A DNA stretch of 25,518 nt from a virus. Numbering within the stretch: the stretch's first letter is position 1; every line of letters begins with the position of its first letter. Below are positions 14,517 to 22,012 of the stretch, one piece after another. The notes beneath the pieces are model-generated. The model had not been told where the DNA came from. It did not search any database and saw only the letters and a program-made list of their open reading frames with translations. The translations under genes were made by a program, and so were the position numbers. The stretch covers positions 1-25,518 of the IMG/VR virus record IMGVR_UViG_3300008267_000988, one strand, 5' to 3'.

Positions 14517-16749
14517 CTCTGATGCAAAACACGTTTCGGAAATCGTTTCAAATAATGAAAATTTACGCGACCGTTCAGTTCAAGAAAAATTAATGCGTGA
14601 TTTCCTTAAAGATTACAAAGCAGAAGAGGAAGTTATGCAAAAAGTTATAAATCTTAATGATAGATATACTTCTATGGTTGAAGATGCCGATGAAACTAAA
14701 AGAAATGTTAAATGGAGACTAAAAAATCTTAAATGGGATAATCTTTTTAATTATGGAGAAGGTAATTCTATAAATTTTGATAATTTAAGAGGCATCATAG
14801 GAGTATTTGGTAAGAATTATAGTGGAAAATCATCAGTAGTTGATTCTTTATTATACACAATATATAATACAACATCTAAAAACAATCGTAAGAACCTAAA
14901 CGTAATCAATCAAGATAAAGATAAAGGAAACGGCAGTGTAGAGATAGAAATTGAAGGTGAAAATTACGAAATAAATAGAGTATCTGAAAAATATACTAAG
15001 AAACTAAAAGGAGTATTAACCACGGAGGCTAAAACCGATGTGGAATTTACTTCCGATGCTGGTTCACTTAATGGATTAGCGCGTAACGATACAGATAACA
15101 CTATTCGTAAGTACTTTGGTACTGTAGATGACTTCTTTTTGACTTCTATGGCAAGTCAATTTGGATATTTATCTTTTATTACCGAAGGATCAACTAAGCG
15201 CAAGGAAATATTGGCTAAATTTCTTGATTTAGAGATGTTTGAGAACAAATTTAAGCTAGCCAAGGATGAAAGCTCAGAACTAAAGGCACTTCTAAAGAAG
15301 TTAGAGGGTAACAACTTTGAGAAAGATATTTTAGCAACTGAACTTGAATTGTCTACGTTATCAAATGATATTCTAGGACATCAAAAAGGTTTAGAAGATA
15401 CAAAATTAAAAATAGATACTCTAACTGATGAGTTGAAACCAATATCAGAAAAAATTAAAGTTACACCATTGGATATTACTCAATATTTTAAACTTCACAA
15501 TAACTTAATTATGAGTAAAGAGAACCTTGAAACACTTAAAAACTCCAACGATGAGCTAAACGATGAGCATACAAAACTAGAAAATTTAATCATTAAATTA
15601 AACAATTATATTAATCTAGTTAATGAAAAAGAATTGTTAAAAAATGATGCAGAATTAGATAAAATGAGAGAACAGATGATTCCTCTTGAGAAAGAAATTA
15701 GTGCTCTTGAGACTAATATCAAGGGATACTCTCATAAACTAAAACTTCTAGAGGATATTCCCTGTGGCAATCAATTCACCAGTTGCAAGTTCATTAAGGA
15801 CGCCTTCCAAGCTAAAGAAAAAATGGCTGGAGATGAAGGAGTCCTTGCTAATGCTAGGGTCAATTATCAAAATATTAGCGATCATTATGATACTCTTGAT
15901 CAAAAAACTGCTGACGGACTCAATAAATTGGGTGAAGTCAAGAGGAAAAAGCGCGAAACAGAAGATAGAATGATGGCAGTAGAGTTAAAAATTGCCAAAA
16001 ATGAACTAGAAATTGAAAAACTTTCTAAATTGATTGAAGTAAATCAAGAAAAGTTTGATAAGCAAGAAAAAGATCGTGAAGAAATAGAAAAAATTGATGC
16101 TTTAGTCAAACAAAAAAATCAATTAGAGAGGAATTTAGCTCTAACAAAAAGTCAATACGAAATGTATGATCGTGAATTAAGAGAGATGTATAAAAAAGAA
16201 GGATCACTGAAGCAAAAAATTGAATCTCTTAATAAACAAAAAGAAGATCTTGAAAATACACGCAAAGAATACTCAGCCTATGATTTATATCTGAAATGTA
16301 TGCATCCAAGCGGTATAACTTATGAAATTATAAAAAATAAACTACCAGCTATCAACGAAGAAATAGCTAAAATACTTAACGGAGTGGTAAATTTTTCAAT
16401 TTATCTTGAAAACGATGATGATAAACTTGATATTATGATTAAACATGGAGATAATTCTGCAAGACCACTAGAAATGGGAAGCGGAGCAGAAAAAACTCTA
16501 GCTTCAACAGCTATTCGTCTAGCTTTAATCTCAGTTACGTCATTACCAGTTGGCGATATTTTTATTCTTGACGAACCGGGAACTGCACTAGACGAAGAAA
16601 ACATGTCTGGCTTTATTCGTATTCTAGAACTAATTAAGACATACTTCAAAACTGTGATTCTTATCTCACATCTTGATAGTCTTAAAGAATGCGTAGACAA
16701 ACAAATCGTAATCAACAGAAAGGATGGTTACGCATTCGTAGAGGAGTAA
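14488..16749 (+). CDS. sbcC: Rad50/SbcC-like ATPase (gp46 type) with an Mre11-like N-terminal extension
   Basis: The Rad50 body begins near residue 74 (VKWRLKNLKWDNLFNYG). It has the Walker A GKNYSGKSS at 108-116, a Q-loop glutamine at 224, long coiled coils at about 255-420 and 435-600, the signature MGSGAEKT at 663-670, Walker B IFILDEP at 691-697, a D-loop at 700-704 and His728. It would hold DNA ends for the Mre11 subunit. Residues 3-73 look like the Rad50-binding helices of an Mre11 C-terminus. The ATG at 14488 has no ribosome site; an ATG at 14635 has AGAGGA four bases upstream and is an alternative start. The coiled-coil tip has Cys426 and Cys433, not the usual CxxC zinc hook. Confidence 0.88.
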   Translation: MFVNKALASSSDAKHVSEIVSNNENLRDRSVQEKLMRDFLKDYKAEEEVMQKVINLNDRYTSMVEDADETKRNVKWRLKNLKWDNLFNYGEGNSINFDNLRGIIGVFGKNYSGKSSVVDSLLYTIYNTTSKNNRKNLNVINQDKDKGNGSVEIEIEGENYEINRVSEKYTKKLKGVLTTEAKTDVEFTSDAGSLNGLARNDTDNTIRKYFGTVDDFFLTSMASQFGYLSFITEGSTKRKEILAKFLDLEMFENKFKLAKDESSELKALLKKLEGNNFEKDILATELELSTLSNDILGHQKGLEDTKLKIDTLTDELKPISEKIKVTPLDITQYFKLHNNLIMSKENLETLKNSNDELNDEHTKLENLIIKLNNYINLVNEKELLKNDAELDKMREQMIPLEKEISALETNIKGYSHKLKLLEDIPCGNQFTSCKFIKDAFQAKEKMAGDEGVLANARVNYQNISDHYDTLDQKTADGLNKLGEVKRKKRETEDRMMAVELKIAKNELEIEKLSKLIEVNQEKFDKQEKDREEIEKIDALVKQKNQLERNLALTKSQYEMYDRELREMYKKEGSLKQKIESLNKQKEDLENTRKEYSAYDLYLKCMHPSGITYEIIKNKLPAINEEIAKILNGVVNFSIYLENDDDKLDIMIKHGDNSARPLEMGSGAEKTLASTAIRLALISVTSLPVGDIFILDEPGTALDEENMSGFIRILELIKTYFKTVILISHLDSLKECVDKQIVINRKDGYAFVEE

Positions 16750-16753
16750 ACGA

Positions 16754-17020
16754 ATGGCAAAGAAAAAAGAACCATCTGTAATACAAGACGTTGAAAAAGA
16801 AATAGAGGATGAAATGAGAGAGGATGCAAACGATAGAGGATTTCTAGATATAATAACTGAAAAGCTAATCTCTAGAAAATTACTTGTTTGGATTGTATCC
16901 TCTTCATTTCTTGCTCTTGGTAAAATAACACCAGATGAATGGGCCGCTATTTCGCTTGGATATATTGGTATAGAAGGAATAGCAGATATAGCAACTAAAT
17001 GGAAAGGCGCTGGAAGATGA
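16754..17020 (+). CDS. Small membrane protein, holin-like
   Basis: This 88-residue protein has GAGGAG 7 bases before its ATG. A charged N-terminus (residues 1-42, many E and K) is followed by a hydrophobic segment at 43-57, a turn with KITPDEW, and a second moderately hydrophobic segment at about 62-80, with a short basic end. Two short membrane segments and small size fit a holin or another phage membrane protein, but there is no diagnostic motif. It is the first of four consecutive membrane or exported proteins, which supports an envelope or lysis role. The holin call is an inference. Confidence 0.65.
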   Translation: MAKKKEPSVIQDVEKEIEDEMREDANDRGFLDIITEKLISRKLLVWIVSSSFLALGKITPDEWAAISLGYIGIEGIADIATKWKGAGR

Positions 17021-17385
17021 TAAAAGTTGATTGGCCTCTCTTTTTTAAAAGATTTGGAATATTTTTAGGAATTATTATTACAATAGTTTCTATTCAGACA
17101 TATATCAGTAATCAAGTTTCAACTCGTACACAACTTATGCAAGAATTATGTGAAAGTCAAAAAGCAGATATACAACTTGATCTTGAACAAAAAAGGCTTG
17201 AAGAAAAATCTAGATTAGAAAAAGAAATTGTTGAACTTAGAAGCCAACTAGAAAAAGCTAAAATATTATTAGATAAAATAGAACAACAAAAAACATATTC
17301 TGTTATGATTAAAAAAGATGTTAAAAAATTTATGACTGAATTTGATAGTATGTTTGGTGTTCAAGGAAAAAAAGATGATAAATAA
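17017..17385 (+). CDS. Membrane-anchored coiled-coil protein, inner-membrane-spanin-like
   Basis: I place the start at the ATG at 17017, which overlaps the previous stop as ATGA and has GGAAAGG 9 bases upstream; an in-frame ATG at 16999 has no ribosome site. The product has 122 residues: a hydrophobic segment at 13-30, then a long coiled coil at about 38-95 (LEKEIVELRSQLEKAKILL) and a charged end. An N-terminal anchor with a periplasmic coiled coil is the layout of inner-membrane spanins such as lambda Rz, which join the two membranes at lysis. Many unrelated phage proteins share this layout, so this is a structural suggestion only. Confidence 0.6.
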   Translation: MIKVDWPLFFKRFGIFLGIIITIVSIQTYISNQVSTRTQLMQELCESQKADIQLDLEQKRLEEKSRLEKEIVELRSQLEKAKILLDKIEQQKTYSVMIKKDVKKFMTEFDSMFGVQGKKDDK

Positions 17386-17803
17386 ATTCTTTGCTTTACT
17401 TCTTGCAGTTATGTTTATTTTACCTAAAACATTAAATGCCCAAGAAAAAGAATTTGATTATGAGCATTTAACTGCCGGTTCTTGCTTGACGAGCGATGGT
17501 TTCTTTTTTACAGAACAAGGAATGGTCGCATTAGTTGTAAATACTAGAGAAAAAATTAGATTAGCTACCTTAGACGGTCAAAGGCAGATAGATTTATTAA
17601 AAGTAGATTTAAAAACATGCTCAGAGTCAAAAGATTCTGAACTTAGAATACAGAGGCAGATGTTTGAAAAACAATTAGCTATTAAGCAGCAAGCTATCGA
17701 TTCCTATAAATCAGATGCATATTGGTCAAATGTAAAAATTATTGGTGGAGTTGTTATTGGTATTGGAATTGGAGTATTAGCTACAACATTATTTTTAAGA
17801 TAG
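17375..17803 (+). CDS. Exported protein with signal peptide and C-terminal membrane segment
   Basis: I place the start at the ATG at 17375, with AAGGA 7 bases upstream; an earlier in-frame start at 17342 would put a charged stretch before the signal peptide. The 142-residue product has a signal peptide (MINKFFALLLAVMFILP, likely cut after NA at 21-22), a periplasmic part with a helical region at 68-110, and a glycine-rich membrane segment at about 121-140 followed by a single arginine. The mature N-terminus has no lipobox cysteine, so it is not an outer-membrane lipoprotein spanin. It overlaps the preceding gene by 11 bases. I recall similar proteins in marine phages but no known function; lysis or envelope action is plausible. 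Confidence 0.62.
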   Translation: MINKFFALLLAVMFILPKTLNAQEKEFDYEHLTAGSCLTSDGFFFTEQGMVALVVNTREKIRLATLDGQRQIDLLKVDLKTCSESKDSELRIQRQMFEKQLAIKQQAIDSYKSDAYWSNVKIIGGVVIGIGIGVLATTLFLR

Positions 17804-17819
17804 TAGTTACATTTTATAT

Positions 17820-17836
17820 ACAATACTAATTATTGT
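17820..17836 (+). promoter_or_regulatory. Candidate promoter element with small hairpin
   Basis: AATACTAATTAT (17822-17833) resembles the ATACTATTTAT elements at 7702 and 9302. ACAATA (17820-17825) and TATTGT (17831-17836) also form a 6-base AT-only inverted repeat around CTAAT. The GTGAGG ribosome site follows immediately. The hairpin is too weak to be a terminator. Confidence 0.28.
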
Positions 17837-17848
17837 GAGGAATATTAT

Positions 17849-18559
17849 ATGAAAATTAAAATAAATCAATCTAAAGAAGTAAATGAAATATTAGGAAGCC
17901 TTGCAGCAGGTGCATTAGGTGCTATTATAGTTTTAGCTCTAAAATCCTTTTACGGTTTTTTAACGCCAATGCTTGTAGCTAGCGATAAAAGACTTCAAAC
18001 AGCTGATAATAAAATTAGAAATGGATTAAAAGAATTAAAAATTCCCGAAGAGGCAAAACAAGATTTATTACAACAATACGATGATGCGTTAAGGCAATTA
18101 AAAATAAAGTCAAATGAGCTACAAAAAGCTTCGGGCAATAAAGACACTATTTCTAAAATGGGAGATAGACCAAGCACTATAATAGGTAATGAAATAAAAA
18201 AAGTTCTTGTTGTAGTTCAAAATATTATCAAAAAATATCCTTATACTAAAAAAAGTTTTAGAGGAGCTGATGCAGATTTGATGGAAACATATAAAACTAT
18301 TTCTAACTTAGATTTCATTGTCCTATTAGCCAGCAAAACAGAAAAAAATAGTTTATTTACTAGAGTTATAGCACCAGCTGATATTCCTGCATTAAGAAAA
18401 ATAAAACAAAAACTTTCTGATCCACAAGAGCTTTTTAAGTTTGCACAAGCCTTGATTGGTACTAAAACTAAAGCAAGTGTACTACCTCCTTTTGAAGATA
18501 ATGATAAAGAAAAACAATCAGATACTGAAGATGCAGAAATGGCATCTGCGGCAGAATAA
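17849..18559 (+). CDS. Unknown membrane-anchored protein with acidic tail
   Basis: This 236-residue protein has the strong ribosome site GTGAGG before its ATG and a 45-base gap upstream. Residues about 14-42 are hydrophobic and small-residue rich (LGSLAAGALGAIIVLAL), probably one membrane segment or amphipathic hairpin. The remainder is helical and basic, with a charged region at 43-100 and helices around 110-215, and the last 25 residues are acidic (FEDNDKEKQSDTEDAE). I do not recognise the family. It could be a membrane-associated head-region factor or belong to the membrane-protein run upstream. No enzyme motif is visible. Confidence 0.62.
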   Translation: MKIKINQSKEVNEILGSLAAGALGAIIVLALKSFYGFLTPMLVASDKRLQTADNKIRNGLKELKIPEEAKQDLLQQYDDALRQLKIKSNELQKASGNKDTISKMGDRPSTIIGNEIKKVLVVVQNIIKKYPYTKKSFRGADADLMETYKTISNLDFIVLLASKTEKNSLFTRVIAPADIPALRKIKQKLSDPQELFKFAQALIGTKTKASVLPPFEDNDKEKQSDTEDAEMASAAE

Positions 18560-18576
18560 CGGAGTTATCCAAACAG

Positions 18577-19578
18577 ATGGAAAATTTTACATTTAAATTA
18601 AAAAACGGTAAATTTATTATTAAAGAAAGTTATAATTCGGTTAAAGAAGCAATCGGAGATATCAGCCCAGCTGATGATAAAGCATTTAACCCAGCACAGA
18701 ATACACCTAAAGAAGTTAATCCTTCTAAACCAGAAACAAAACAAAACAAAGAAGCACAAAATGTAGTAGAAATGCTTTTAAGTTATGGGCTAGAAATGGA
18801 AGAAGTAAAACAAGTATTACAAAAAATTAAAAATTGGGGCTTAACTGGTATACCAAAAACTAAAATTGTTTTTGATGATACATTATTATATCGTGGCTCT
18901 CAAAATACTGCTGATAAAAATCAGCAAGATACAGCCGGTCAATCTTCTGGTCAAAATCAGCAAACATTAGCATTGCCACCAGGCTCTAAAAGGCCAAATT
19001 TTAAACTATTACCAGGTGGAAAAGCAAAACTTGCCTTACCTGCAACGACAAATAATCCAAACTTAACTCTTATTAATGTAACTAAGGCAGCTGTTGATAA
19101 TTCAAATAATTTGTCTACTTCAAGAGTAGAAAAAATTGATATGGAAGATACTGAGGATGAGCGGTTTGCAAAACAATTAACTGTAAAAACCGCAAATGAA
19201 CTTTTTAACGGTGATTTTAATGCGCTTTCAGATGCTTTTAGTAAATGGCTTTCTCATTCACAGTTTAGCCAAGTAAGAAATCCTCCAAAAGATATTATTA
19301 TAGATATGTTTAAAAAATTTACTGAGGATTTCAAGAAAAAACAGCCAAAACAAAACACTTTAGCATTACCAAAAAAAGGAGATACTGAAAGAGAAAAAGT
19401 CAAACCAGCTTACAGAGCGCCAGATACAAGATCACCAGATCAAAAAGCAGCAGCTAGCGATGCTGATCGTACAAGAGGTAGAACAAATAAAGGCGGCTTA
19501 ACTGAAACTTTTGAAAAAGTTAGACAAGTAAAAAAAACAATTAAACATCCTTCATTAGTTGGCTGGGGTGCGAGGTAA
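18577..19578 (+). CDS. Unknown low-complexity protein with repeated LALP motifs
   Basis: This 333-residue protein has GGAG 12 bases before the ATG, a rather long spacing. It begins MENFTFKLKNGKFIIKES and has long disordered stretches rich in Q, N, P, K and T at about 30-60, 105-165 and 255-310. The motif LALP occurs at 131-134, 152-155 and 262-265, each time in a disordered linker. Two short ordered parts are likely: a helical one at about 60-95 and one at 195-250 containing KWLSHSQFSQV. It ends in a basic region. I do not recognise it. Position just before the packaging genes suggests a head or scaffold-associated role, which is inference. Confidence 0.6.
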   Translation: MENFTFKLKNGKFIIKESYNSVKEAIGDISPADDKAFNPAQNTPKEVNPSKPETKQNKEAQNVVEMLLSYGLEMEEVKQVLQKIKNWGLTGIPKTKIVFDDTLLYRGSQNTADKNQQDTAGQSSGQNQQTLALPPGSKRPNFKLLPGGKAKLALPATTNNPNLTLINVTKAAVDNSNNLSTSRVEKIDMEDTEDERFAKQLTVKTANELFNGDFNALSDAFSKWLSHSQFSQVRNPPKDIIIDMFKKFTEDFKKKQPKQNTLALPKKGDTEREKVKPAYRAPDTRSPDQKAAASDADRTRGRTNKGGLTETFEKVRQVKKTIKHPSLVGWGAR

Positions 19579-19580
19579 AA

Positions 19581-19928
19581 ATGAAAAAAGATATGAATTA
19601 TATTCAGGCTTTAGAAAAAGCTGTAAAAGAAAAATATGGCGAACAAGCAACTCTAAATCCAAAGCAATTATGGGACGAACAATTAGAGGAAGAATATATT
19701 CAAAGTGTAAAAAAAGTTCACAAGAATGAGTACAGTAATCTAATGACTCAAGAAAAAGTTGAAGTTGATGGTTTTTCGATGCCAAAAAAACTACTTAATA
19801 AAAGTAATAAAGAATGTAGTATGTGTAAAGTTTATTCTTTTAATAAAAAAGACGATCTTTATTTAAATAAATTTAAAGTTTGTTACAAATGTTATGTTTG
19901 TAATATAGAGGATAAAAAAAATGGCTAG
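19581..19928 (+). CDS. Small zinc-ribbon protein upstream of terminase
   Basis: This 115-residue protein has GAGG 6 bases before the ATG. The N-terminal half is a charged helix (ALEKAVKEKYGEQA) with an LWDEQ segment. The C-terminal half carries Cys79-x2-Cys82, then YSFNKKDDLYLNKF, then Cys101, Cys104 and Cys107, a zinc-ribbon arrangement. From memory this C-terminal pattern is conserved in T4-like marine phages beside the terminase gene. It might bind DNA or the terminase, possibly taking the place of a small terminase subunit, but nothing in the sequence proves that. It overlaps the next gene by 8 bases. Confidence 0.68.
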   Translation: MKKDMNYIQALEKAVKEKYGEQATLNPKQLWDEQLEEEYIQSVKKVHKNEYSNLMTQEKVEVDGFSMPKKLLNKSNKECSMCKVYSFNKKDDLYLNKFKVCYKCYVCNIEDKKNG

Positions 19929-20436
19929 TGTCATTGAAGTAGTAAATGGAATTCAAGCTGCGATCCACGCAAAACATAACGGTGGAACAAAATTTGGTTT
20001 AAAAAGAGAAGAAATGGACCTATTGCAAGGTTGCTCAATTTATGATCCAAGGGTTATGGATGGTTTTGGTGTACAATATCAAGGTGATAATTTAATATTA
20101 AAATATCATAGTGAAATGCCATTAACAACAATTCATGATAAAAATTTTGAAACTGATGTTCGTAGAACTGTAAAAGATATTACAAATCATATCAAAGAAG
20201 AATATAGAAAAATTATTAAATCTGCATTACAACTTACTGAAATTGGAGATATTCAAATATTAATTCAAACAGTTAATCGTAGAACAGCATTTATTAATGC
20301 GTCTCAAGTTTATAAAATAGGTAATATAGAAATTGATAAAGGCGAAAGCGCAGTAAGCAAAAAAATATATGATACTGAACAAGATAATTTTTCAAATATT
20401 GCTAAAAGATGGCTAATGAATGTAAAGAAGAGTTAA
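19921..20436 (+). CDS. Conserved phage protein next to terminase
   Basis: This 171-residue protein starts with GAGGA upstream and overlaps the zinc-ribbon gene by 8 bases. It contains GLKREEMD and a PRVMDGFGVQYQGDNLILKY stretch, then beta strands and helices around TVKDITNHIKEEYRKI. From memory the RVMDGF region with following strands is typical of a conserved protein in uncultured T4-like phages, found near the terminase. Its function is unknown to me; head completion, neck or small terminase roles fit the position. There is no membrane segment or catalytic motif. It ends one base before the terminase start. Confidence 0.68.
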   Translation: MASVIEVVNGIQAAIHAKHNGGTKFGLKREEMDLLQGCSIYDPRVMDGFGVQYQGDNLILKYHSEMPLTTIHDKNFETDVRRTVKDITNHIKEEYRKIIKSALQLTEIGDIQILIQTVNRRTAFINASQVYKIGNIEIDKGESAVSKKIYDTEQDNFSNIAKRWLMNVKKS

Positions 20437-20437
20437 T

Positions 20438-22009
20438 ATGTCTTTAACGAAAGATGAAATAAAAAAAGAAATTTTAAAATGCGGTAAAGACCCCTCTTAT
20501 TTTTTGGATAATTATGCAAAAATTATTCACCAAGAAAGAGGGGTAATTCCATTTAGAACCTTTAAATTTCAAAAGCAATTATTAAAAGATTTTCATGATT
20601 TTAGATATAACGTTATATTAAAAGGCCGTCAGCTAGGCATTTCTACTATTGTCTCTGGATATGTAGCGTGGATGATGTTGTTTTATAAAGAAAAAAATAT
20701 TCTTGTAATGGCAACTAAACAAAATACTGCTATTGAAATCGTAGATAAAGTTAGAGATATGGTTGAGTCCGTACCTAATTTTTTAAAAATAGCTACAGTT
20801 AGTACAAACAATAGAACAAAATTTGAATTAAGTAATGGATCAAAAATTCAAGGCGTACCAACATCAAAAGATGCTGGTCGTGGTCAAGCATTATCATTAT
20901 TGATAGTTGATGAGGCCGCGTTCGTTGAAAACATGGATGATCTTTGGACTGGTTTATTGCCTACAATATCAACTGGAGGTCGCTGTATTGCTCTTTCAAC
21001 ACCGAATGGTGTTGGAAATTGGTTTCATAAAACTTACATAGATTCAGAAGCCGGCGCTAATAATTTTAAGCCTACAAGATTACCTTGGACAGTACATCCA
21101 GAATATACTCAAGAATGGTTTGACAACATAACAAAAAACATGTCAAAACGTGAAATTGCACAAGAGTTTGAGTGCAATTTTAATGCATCGGGTGAAACTG
21201 TTATTCACGGAGACGATATTATAAGGCTAAAGGCAGTAGTAAAAGAACCAGAATATAAAACTTGGGTAGATAGAAACTATCATGTTTGGAAACCATATCA
21301 ATCTGGAGGTAGCTATCTGTTAGTAGCTGACGTTGCTAGAGGAGATGGTAAAGATTTTTCTGTTTTTCATGTAATTGACGTTAAGGAAATGGAGCAAGTA
21401 GCTGAATATCAAGGAAAGATAGACCCTGATACATTCGCTAAATTAATTAATGATGTTGGCATGGAATTCGGAGGATGCATGGTAGTTGTTGAAAATAATA
21501 ATATTGGATATTCAGTAATAACTAAATTAGTTGATATGAGATATCCTAATATTTATTATTCTACAAAAGCTTCTCACGACTTTGTTGATTCAAGTATGGC
21601 ACAATATACTAGCAATAGCGTGCCTGGATTTACAACAACTCAAAAAACAAGACCACTAATTGTTGCAAAATTAGATGAATTTGTAAGAAATAAGATAATT
21701 AAAATTAATTCATTGAGAACTATTAATGAATTAGATACATTTTTATGGATTAATGGAAGACCAGAGGCTCAAAGAGGATATAACGATGACTTGGTTATGT
21801 CTCTAGCTATTGCTTGCTGGGTAAGAGATACTGCAATAATAAACAATGAAAGATCTATGGAATACTCAAAAGCCATACTATCATCAATGGGAAAAACACA
21901 AAATTACCTTAACACATCTATTGATGGTATGAGACAATATGAAGTTACTCAAAAAATGGAACAATTAAAACAAATTTATACAGAACATGTATGGCTTTTA
22001 AAGGGATAA
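20438..22009 (+). CDS. terL: Large terminase subunit (gp17 type)
   Basis: This 523-residue packaging motor has an ATPase domain and a nuclease domain. The P-loop region is KGRQLGIST (residues 62-70), Walker B is LLIVDEA with Asp158-Glu159, and the coupling motif is STPNG at 187-191. The nuclease acidic residues are Asp298 and Asp303 in VADVARGDGKD, Glu352 in VVVENNNIG, and Asp450-Asp451 in YNDDLVMSLAIA. It would cut concatemers and pump DNA into the prohead through the portal encoded next. T4 gp17 has 610 residues, so this is a shorter version. The usual P-loop lysine is replaced by Ile68; Lys62 or Arg64 may take over its role. The ribosome site is weak (GAAGAG). Confidence 0.96.
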   Translation: MSLTKDEIKKEILKCGKDPSYFLDNYAKIIHQERGVIPFRTFKFQKQLLKDFHDFRYNVILKGRQLGISTIVSGYVAWMMLFYKEKNILVMATKQNTAIEIVDKVRDMVESVPNFLKIATVSTNNRTKFELSNGSKIQGVPTSKDAGRGQALSLLIVDEAAFVENMDDLWTGLLPTISTGGRCIALSTPNGVGNWFHKTYIDSEAGANNFKPTRLPWTVHPEYTQEWFDNITKNMSKREIAQEFECNFNASGETVIHGDDIIRLKAVVKEPEYKTWVDRNYHVWKPYQSGGSYLLVADVARGDGKDFSVFHVIDVKEMEQVAEYQGKIDPDTFAKLINDVGMEFGGCMVVVENNNIGYSVITKLVDMRYPNIYYSTKASHDFVDSSMAQYTSNSVPGFTTTQKTRPLIVAKLDEFVRNKIIKINSLRTINELDTFLWINGRPEAQRGYNDDLVMSLAIACWVRDTAIINNERSMEYSKAILSSMGKTQNYLNTSIDGMRQYEVTQKMEQLKQIYTEHVWLLKG

Positions 22010-22012
22010 AAA

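Noticed and set aside
16999-17016. Upstream ATG at 16999 for the coiled-coil membrane protein
   Set aside because: It has no ribosome site, while the ATG at 17017 overlaps the preceding stop and has GGAAAGG at good spacing.
17342-17374. Earlier in-frame start at 17342 for the exported protein
   Set aside because: It would add a charged stretch before a clear signal peptide; the ATG at 17375 has AAGGA upstream.
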